From positions 1,364,001 to 1,428,000 of the forward strand of contig NZ_CP143542.1 of assembly GCF_046237605.1 (NCBI RefSeq): 64,000 nt of DNA, read 5' to 3'. The stretch comes from Paraperibacillus marinus (GTDB lineage: Bacteria; Bacillota; Bacilli; Bacillales; DSM-1321). Each line of letters starts with the position of its first letter. Position 1 is the first letter of the stretch. Shown here piece after piece: positions 58,950 to 64,000 of the stretch. The notes beneath the pieces are model-generated. The model was not told the DNA's origin. It saw only the letters and a list, made by a program, of their open reading frames with translations, and made no database searches. The translations under genes were made by a program, and so were the position numbers.

Positions 58950-60245
58950 TTGAAATCAGCTTGGATAAAAAGAATTATTGGCGGCCTTCTCCTTGTATCA
59001 CTTTTACTACTTGGTTTTAACCAAACATTGAAGAATTATTTAGCCATTCCTGAAAAAATTGTCCTATTTCAAGGACAGGACTATAAAATACCAAAAGCTC
59101 TTTCGGTATCTGCCTCTATTTCAAATGGCAATATGAATATACAGGACAGCAAAAATTCTTTGACTCTCGGCGCTGATAAGCCGGGTACAAATGAACTTCT
59201 CCTGGATTTTGCCGGCCTTCCCATCAAGAAAGTCGATATAGAGGTCCTCAAGGATTTCAAGGTCATACCCGGCGGCCAGTCAATCGGAGTGAAGCTTAAT
59301 ACTCTTGGCGTTTTGGTAGTAGGCCATCACTTAGTCTCAACTCCCTCGGGAAAAAAGTCACCGGGAGAGAAAGCTGGTGTGCGGGTCGGTGATATCATCA
59401 CTGAAATTAATGGGGAAAACATCCGGAAAATGGAGGACGTTGCCCCGTTTGTCAAAGCGGCCGGCGAACAGCATAAGCCTTTGAAACTCAGCGTGTTTCG
59501 TGAAAATGAAAACAAGAGGTTCAAAACAGAATTGATGCCGCTGAAGGATCAGTCGGAAGAAGTCTATAAACTCGGACTTTATATCAGGGATTCTGCAGCG
59601 GGAATCGGCACCATGACCTTTTATGATCCCAATTCAAAAAAGTACGGGGCTCTCGGCCATGTTATATCAGATATGGATACCAAGAGGCCGATTGTCGTTA
59701 AGGATGGACAGATTGTCAGATCCACGGTCACATCCATTGAAAAGGGAAGCCACGGTGATCCCGGGGAAAAGCTGGCCAGATTTTCCTCCGATCACAAGAT
59801 CATCGGGGACATCAATAAGAACAGCTCTTTCGGGATCTTCGGCAAACTGTATTCCCAGGTCAATAATAACATCATGGACCGGGCTCTCCCAATCACCTTA
59901 TCTCATGAGGTAAAGGAAGGTCCCGCCCAGATTCTGACAGTTGTGGATGGAGATAAAGTTGAAAAATATAATATAGAAATTGTCAGCAGTATCCCGCAAA
60001 AATTTCCTGCGACAAAGGGGATGGTCCTGAAAGTGACCGATCCGGAACTGCTCGATAAAACCGGAGGGATCGTCCAGGGGATGAGCGGAAGTCCGATCAT
60101 CCAGAATGGAAAGCTGATTGGCGCAGTGACTCATGTATTTGTGAATGATCCAACCAGCGGATATGGCGTCCATATTGAATGGATGCTGCATGAAGCAGGC
60201 ATCAATATATATAATAAAAAACACTCTGCCTCCAAGGCGAGTTGA
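58950..60245 (+). CDS. spoIVB: SpoIVB signalling serine protease
   Basis: 431 aa from TTG 58950 (GAGGAGAG upstream; GTG 58941 is too close to it). N-terminal membrane anchor (WIKRIIGGLLLVSLLLLGF), PDZ domain (about 115-200, GEKAGVRVGDIITEING) and S55 protease domain with catalytic His in YGALGHVISD and Ser in QGMSGSPII. Made in the forespore, it cleaves SpoIVFA to trigger pro-sigma-K processing. Confidence 0.96.
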   Translation: MKSAWIKRIIGGLLLVSLLLLGFNQTLKNYLAIPEKIVLFQGQDYKIPKALSVSASISNGNMNIQDSKNSLTLGADKPGTNELLLDFAGLPIKKVDIEVLKDFKVIPGGQSIGVKLNTLGVLVVGHHLVSTPSGKKSPGEKAGVRVGDIITEINGENIRKMEDVAPFVKAAGEQHKPLKLSVFRENENKRFKTELMPLKDQSEEVYKLGLYIRDSAAGIGTMTFYDPNSKKYGALGHVISDMDTKRPIVVKDGQIVRSTVTSIEKGSHGDPGEKLARFSSDHKIIGDINKNSSFGIFGKLYSQVNNNIMDRALPITLSHEVKEGPAQILTVVDGDKVEKYNIEIVSSIPQKFPATKGMVLKVTDPELLDKTGGIVQGMSGSPIIQNGKLIGAVTHVFVNDPTSGYGVHIEWMLHEAGINIYNKKHSASKAS

Positions 60246-60250
60246 CTGGA

Positions 60251-60275
60251 AAGCAGGCTGCGGCCTGCTTCTTTT
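60251..60275 (+). terminator. Terminator of spoIVB
   Basis: AAGCAGGC / GCCTGCTT with loop TGCG and CTTTT. Confidence 0.88.
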
Positions 60276-60287
60276 AATACAAGAAAA

Positions 60288-60428
60288 TTCGACAAACACC
60301 GGACAATTAATCGAATCTGGTCGAAATCACGAGAAATCAGGAGCTATATAGAGATAAATCGTTATTTTTTCTCTTTTTTTAAAATTTAAAAGGATTTTGA
60401 GTTGCATTGTCGAAAACTTAATTTAGAA
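60288..60428 (+). promoter_or_regulatory. spo0A control region with 0A boxes
   Basis: TGTCGAA at 60408-60414 and its complement TTCGACA at 60288-60294 are exact 0A boxes; GGTCGAAA near 60320 is a weaker one. AGGATTTT (60390 region), 12 bases and GTCGAAAA could be a sigma-H promoter overlapping the downstream box. This fits positive and negative autocontrol by Spo0A~P. Confidence 0.65.
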
Positions 60429-60469
60429 TAGAAAATAGACAATAAGAGGTCTAGAGGAGGAAATCCAGG

Positions 60470-61261
60470 TTGAAAAAAATTAAAGTGTGTATTGTGGATG
60501 ATAACAGGGAATTGGTTGGTCTCCTTGAAGAATATATTTCGTCTCAGGAAGATATGGAAGTGATAGGTGTAGCGCATAATGGCCAGGACTGCCTCCAGAT
60601 GCTGAGCCAGGTCGAGCCGGATGTGCTTGTTCTCGATATCATCATGCCCCATCTTGATGGACTGGGTGTGCTTGAGAAAATCAGGGACATCAAAATGGAT
60701 TCCCATCCGAATGTAATCATGCTGACAGCTTTTGGACAGGAAGATGTGACCAAAAAAGCGGTGGACCTTGGAGCTTCTTACTTCATACTCAAGCCTTTTG
60801 ATATGGAAAACCTGGCAAACAATGTCAGGCAGATCAGCGGAAAAAGCAATAGCCTGCTGAAAAAGCCTTCATCATTTTCATATAAATCCCAGCACGATTC
60901 AAAGCCAAGGAATCTGGATGCCAGCATTACAAGCATCATCCATGAAATCGGAGTTCCTGCGCATATTAAAGGTTATCTGTATCTTCGTGAAGCCATTTCC
61001 ATGGTCTATAACGATATAGAACTGCTCGGGTCTATCACGAAGGTCCTTTATCCTGATATTGCCAAGAAGTACAATACAACCGCAAGCCGCGTAGAACGGG
61101 CTATCAGGCACGCAATCGAAGTGGCGTGGAGCAGGGGGAACATCGATTCCATTTCTTCGCTTTTCGGCTATACGGTGAGCATGACAAAAGCAAAGCCGAC
61201 AAATTCGGAATTCATTGCCATGGTGGCCGATAAGCTCCGCCTCGAGCATAAGGCTTCTTGA
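60470..61261 (+). CDS. spo0A: Master sporulation regulator Spo0A
   Basis: 263 aa from TTG 60470 (AGGAGG upstream). Receiver domain with Asp10, Asp11 and the phosphorylated Asp56 (VLVLDIIMPHLDG), Lys in ILKPFDMENL, a short linker and a C-terminal DNA-binding domain (ASRVERAIRHAIEVAWSRG recognition helix; SKPTNSEFIAM-like end). It commits the cell to sporulation. Its terminator has been split by an IS3-family insertion; coding sequence is intact. Confidence 0.97.
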   Translation: MKKIKVCIVDDNRELVGLLEEYISSQEDMEVIGVAHNGQDCLQMLSQVEPDVLVLDIIMPHLDGLGVLEKIRDIKMDSHPNVIMLTAFGQEDVTKKAVDLGASYFILKPFDMENLANNVRQISGKSNSLLKKPSSFSYKSQHDSKPRNLDASITSIIHEIGVPAHIKGYLYLREAISMVYNDIELLGSITKVLYPDIAKKYNTTASRVERAIRHAIEVAWSRGNIDSISSLFGYTVSMTKAKPTNSEFIAMVADKLRLEHKAS

Positions 61262-61288
61262 AAGGGTTAGGAATCTTGATAGGCACTA

Positions 61289-61303
61289 AAAAGCACCCGT
61301 GCA
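61289..61303 (+). terminator. 5' half of the spo0A terminator, split by the IS
   Basis: AAAAAGCACCC (61289-61299) would pair with GGGTGCTTTTT (62756-62766) on the other side of the IS. Removal of the IS and one GCA copy rebuilds an 11-bp stem with a short loop and T run. Locally it can no longer form. Confidence 0.8.
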
Positions 61304-61339
61304 TGAAGTGACCCCTAAAAGTTAGACACGGTTATTACA

Positions 61340-62149
61340 TCAGGCAGCTTGCTCAAAATGAGTCCGGTATTGTACCGGACTCATTTTGAATTTTGCCTTC
61401 ATCCGTTTCGTATTATAATACTGTATGTATTTTTGTAGTTCTTTTTTAAAATGCTCTATACTTTTAAATTCCTTAAAGTAAAGAAATTCTGATTTCATGA
61501 TTCCAAAGAAATTCTCCATAACTGAATTATCATAACAGTTTCCCTTACGGGACATGCTTTGCTTAATTCCTCTTTCCTGGAGGGCATGACGATATGGTTT
61601 CATCTGATAATGCCAGCCTTGATCCGAATGCATCATTAGTTTATGATCTTCCGGCAAGCGTTCTAGAGCTTTCCCTAGCATCTCCGAAACAAGGGAGTAG
61701 GTGGGTCTAGAGCCGATCGTATATGTAATGACTTCCCCGTTAAATAAATCCAATACAGGCGATAAATAAAGCTTCTTACCAAACAACTTAAACTCTGTAA
61801 TATCCGTGACCCACTTCTGGTTTGGGGAATCCGCTTTAAATTGACGATCTAAATGATTTGGTGCGATTTTTCCTACCGTTCCCTTATACGATTTATATTT
61901 TTTCATCCGAACCAAACATTTTATCCCAAGTTCTTTCATAATACGCTGGACCTTTTTATGGTTTACCTTTTGTCCACGGTTCGCTAATTCATCACGTATT
62001 CGACGGTAACCATAACGGCCGTCATGTTCCCCATAAATAGCCTTGATTTCAGCTTTCAAGTCGCGATCTGGATCTGGCCGATTCATTTTCTTCACTAAGT
62101 CATAATAGGTGCTGCGTGGAATATCAGCGAGCTTGACGAGTTCTTTCAC
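61340..62149 (-). CDS. IS3-family transposase OrfB (DDE integrase core)
   Basis: 269 aa in the track of the rve/DDE fold: first Asp in KWVTDITEF, second in MMHSDQGWHY, Glu in NSVMENFFGIMKSE, with HTH_21 segment KAEIKAIYGEHDGRYGYRRI. It is normally made as an OrfAB fusion by -1 frameshift from orfA; the open frame extends back to about 62200, where QVVYELRHEYPVKELV precedes the ATG shown. Confidence 0.93.
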   Translation of the reverse strand: MKELVKLADIPRSTYYDLVKKMNRPDPDRDLKAEIKAIYGEHDGRYGYRRIRDELANRGQKVNHKKVQRIMKELGIKCLVRMKKYKSYKGTVGKIAPNHLDRQFKADSPNQKWVTDITEFKLFGKKLYLSPVLDLFNGEVITYTIGSRPTYSLVSEMLGKALERLPEDHKLMMHSDQGWHYQMKPYRHALQERGIKQSMSRKGNCYDNSVMENFFGIMKSEFLYFKEFKSIEHFKKELQKYIQYYNTKRMKAKFKMSPVQYRTHFEQAA

Positions 62150-62175
62150 CGGGTATTCATGCCTTAATTCATAGA

Positions 62176-62694
62176 CTACTTGCGCTTTGTCTTTTTTGGT
62201 GATTTTTCCTTGTTTTGAACTAAGGCATTCAACTTTTTTAAATACTCATTTTCCATTTCTAGTTGTTTAATGCGCAATTCGAGTGCCTCTACAGATCCTT
62301 CAACTGGTAATTGTTTAGGTTGTTTATTAGACTTACCTTTCATAGATGGACGCCCCTTTTGAATCGGTTCAAGGGCTTCTAGACCACCGGCCTCCATCTT
62401 TCTCTGCCAATCATACACCATTGTATAACTAGAGATTTTAAAGAGGGCTGCAGTCTCCATAAATGTCGCACCAGTTTGAACCATGTAGTTTAGTACATCA
62501 AGTTTAAAACTAGCAGGACCGTTTGTATAGGAGTTTTTCAGCCCATCTTCCCCATGTAATTCATATAATTTCAACCAATATTGAAATTGGGCTCTGGGAA
62601 CACCCATTTGTTTTGCATATTCGCTTTGAGATATTATTTTCTGGTTATAGCCTTGAATGATATTTATTTTTACATCACTTGTATATTTAGTCAT
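62176..62694 (-). CDS. IS3-family transposase OrfA (HTH)
   Basis: 172 aa from ATG 62694 (GGAGGTG upstream). Two HTH-type units (SQSEYAKQMGVPRAQFQYWLK and FMETAALFKISSYTMVYDWQRK) and a leucine-zipper-like end (LELRIKQLEMENEYLKKLNAL). The slip site CCAAAAAAG near 62192-62200 allows -1 frameshift to make the OrfAB transposase. Confidence 0.92.
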   Translation of the reverse strand: MTKYTSDVKINIIQGYNQKIISQSEYAKQMGVPRAQFQYWLKLYELHGEDGLKNSYTNGPASFKLDVLNYMVQTGATFMETAALFKISSYTMVYDWQRKMEAGGLEALEPIQKGRPSMKGKSNKQPKQLPVEGSVEALELRIKQLEMENEYLKKLNALVQNKEKSPKKTKRK

Positions 62695-62859
62695 AAATAA
62701 AAACTGCACCTCCAATTATTAGATCATGTCTAACAATTGGGGTGCAGTTCAGCATGGGTGCTTTTTGTCTGGGTAAAAAACGGGCAGCTTTAGCGGACAT
62801 AAAAAGAGTTAATTACGGTATATTGGGTAATAGGGAAACTTAGAAGGAGGAGGGGAAGA

Positions 62860-63600
62860 ATGACACAGATTTTTGCACATAGGGGATCTGCGGGCACTCA
62901 TCCGGAGAACACAATGATTTCATTCACGGCAGCTTTAGCCAGCGGTGCAGAAGGAATTGAACTTGATGTACAGCTGACGAGGGATGGGAAGCCTGTGATT
63001 ATCCATGATGAAAAGGTGGACCGCACGACAGACGGCAGGGGCTATGTCAGGAATATGACTCTGTCTGAAATTAAGAAGCTGAACGCAAGCCACAGCTTTC
63101 AATCAGCTTATGGGAAAACAGACGTCCCGTCTCTTGCCGAATTTTTGGATTGGTTCAAGGATACAAACCTGATTTGCAATATAGAGCTGAAAAATGGAGT
63201 TTTCCTGTATCCAGGCATGGAAGAAAAAGTCATCGAAATGATCAGGAGATATGGATTTGAAGAACGCATCATCATTTCATCCTTCAATCATTACAGCATT
63301 GTTCACTGTCACATGCTCGCCCCTGAGATAGAAGTGGCACCACTCTACAGCAATGGATTATATATGCCATGGGTGTATGCGAAGGCAATCGGGGGCAGGG
63401 GAATCCACCCAAGCATTAAAACAGTCAATGCTTCTATTATCCGCGACTCCATGGCAGCCGGTATTGCCGTCCGCCCCTATACCATTAACAATGAAGCCCA
63501 GATGGAAAATCTGTTCCGCATGCGCTGCAGTGCCATCATAACGGATTTTCCGGCGGCAGCTGCCGCACTCAGAGAAAAATTAAGAGGCAGAGCCCAATAA
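62860..63600 (+). CDS. yqiK: Glycerophosphodiester phosphodiesterase (YqiK type)
   Basis: 246 aa. GDPD motifs IFAHRGSAGTHPENT, GIELDVQLTRDGKPVIIHD with the catalytic His pair and Glu/Asp metal ligands, NIELK and the end ITDFP. There is no signal peptide. It cuts glycerophosphodiesters into glycerol-3-phosphate and alcohol. It lies between spo0A and yqzF, as yqiK does in B. subtilis. Confidence 0.9.
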   Translation: MTQIFAHRGSAGTHPENTMISFTAALASGAEGIELDVQLTRDGKPVIIHDEKVDRTTDGRGYVRNMTLSEIKKLNASHSFQSAYGKTDVPSLAEFLDWFKDTNLICNIELKNGVFLYPGMEEKVIEMIRRYGFEERIIISSFNHYSIVHCHMLAPEIEVAPLYSNGLYMPWVYAKAIGGRGIHPSIKTVNASIIRDSMAAGIAVRPYTINNEAQMENLFRMRCSAIITDFPAAAAALREKLRGRAQ

Positions 63601-63602
63601 AA

Positions 63603-63640
63603 AATCCCCGGCCGCTTTAGCGCGCCGGGGAATTTTTTAT
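63603..63640. terminator. Terminator shared by GDPD gene and yqzF
   Basis: TCCCCGGC / GCCGGGGA with GC-rich inner bases and A/T runs on both sides. Confidence 0.87.
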
Positions 63641-63641
63641 G

Positions 63642-63896
63642 TCAGCTGCCTTTTTGCCCGCTGCCCATCTTAAACCGGTCCTGCACTTTATTGCGCTTTC
63701 TGTCACGGTGAAGGACAAAACCGGCTACAAAGCCGATTCCGCCTGCGCAAAAGATAAGGCCGGCCAAAAATTGAAGCCAGAGTGCAGGGAAAGGAGGCTG
63801 CTGGATTGCAAAAAGCATGTCGCGCATCAACTTTATTCCATAAACGGCCAGAGCGCCGGGGATGAATAGGATTAATACTGCGATAAGTCTCTTCAT
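63642..63896 (-). CDS. yqzF: YqzF, DUF2627 membrane protein
   Basis: 84 aa. Two hydrophobic segments (LIAVLILFIPGALAVYGIKL and LQFLAGLIFCAGGIGFVAGF) and a basic C-terminus; matches the small DUF2627 family located before the bkd operon in Bacillus. Function unknown. ATG 63896 follows AAGGGAAG. Confidence 0.88.
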   Translation of the reverse strand: MKRLIAVLILFIPGALAVYGIKLMRDMLFAIQQPPFPALWLQFLAGLIFCAGGIGFVAGFVLHRDRKRNKVQDRFKMGSGQKGS

Positions 63897-64000
63897 GAGG
63901 GCTTCCCTTCTTAACAGTTGTCTTACCTAAAATCATAAGTTATATATAAAATTTGTCAAGGTGCTGCTGATTCGTTTACAATTTATACTGTGAAAGAATT

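Larger units (their letters stand above)
61304..62751 (-). mobile_element. IS3-family (IS150-like) insertion sequence, 1448 bp
   Basis: Ends TGAAGTGACCCC... and (complement) TGAACTGCACCCC..., sharing TGAA, CCCC, and GTTAGACA in register, so imperfect inverted repeats of about 25 bp. GCA is duplicated at 61301-61303 and 62752-62754. It carries overlapping orfA and orfB reading leftward with a slip site between them. Both reading frames look intact, so it may be active. Confidence 0.92.

Noticed and set aside
1..64000. CRISPR arrays, tRNA or rRNA genes
   Set aside because: No regular spacer-repeat array, tRNA cloverleaf with CCA-type end, or rRNA sequence was noticed.

Overview
This is chromosomal DNA of an endospore-forming Bacillaceae bacterium (Bacillus, Cytobacillus or Mesobacillus type). 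The evidence is a complete spoIIIA operon, spoIVB, spo0A, a spore coat gene, splB, a comG operon, a tandem glycine riboswitch, strong Shine-Dalgarno sites, frequent TTG/GTG starts and gene order close to the B. subtilis comG-yqh-spoIIIA-acc-nusB-spo0A region. I cannot name the species.

Layout. (1) 1-7281: right end of a prophage (tail fibre end, lysis cassette, two-gene cargo block, leftward regulator/lipoprotein operon, FtsK-like and replication-relaxation genes) inserted inside comGA. (2) 7282-11385: 3' remnant of comGA, then comGB-GG, aroK and yqzE. (3) 11386-15960: AT-rich accessory island with a PlcR-type (RRNPP) regulator, a divergent secreted-peptide gene, a 22-codon ORF behind a near-ideal ribosome-binding site, an MccB-like RRE+E1 adenylating enzyme split by one in-frame stop, and a membrane protein. 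I read it as a peptide-controlled RiPP cluster, partly damaged. (4) 15963-24558: yqhG-yqhH, glycine cleavage genes under a riboswitch, a TerC-type exporter and the rhodanese yqhL. (5) 24559-35265: variable region replacing lipM/mntR of B. subtilis. It holds B12-dependent ribonucleotide reductase with NrdR-like boxes, a decayed Tn7-like element with exact ends and target duplication, yggT, splB, a hydrolase and pseudogenes of an S51-type peptidase and nanE. (6) 35266-63896: conserved core: yqhO, yqhP, yqhQ, aroQ, papA, efp, spoIIIAA-AH, accB, accC, yqhY, nusB, folD, xseA, xseB, ispA, dxs, tlyA, argR, recN, a coat gene, spoIVB, spo0A, an IS3-family insertion, yqiK-like GDPD and yqzF.

Main observations: the prophage splits a DNA-uptake gene. 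The island looks like a quorum-peptide-controlled MccB-type RiPP system with in-frame stops in both the signal gene and the enzyme. Two unrelated mobile elements (Tn7-like after nrdJ, IS3-like after spo0A) each sit in the loop of an intrinsic terminator, with target duplications GGGAC and GCA. A dispersed repeat of about 150 bp occurs twice in inverted orientation 5 kb apart.

How genes work together: the spoIIIA operon, SpoIVB and Spo0A drive engulfment-stage channel assembly, pro-sigma-K signalling and sporulation entry. accBC, ispA, dxs, folD and gcv serve lipid, isoprenoid and one-carbon metabolism. recN, xseAB, nrdJ and splB serve DNA repair and synthesis. ComGB-GG would build the competence pseudopilus only if ComGA is restored.
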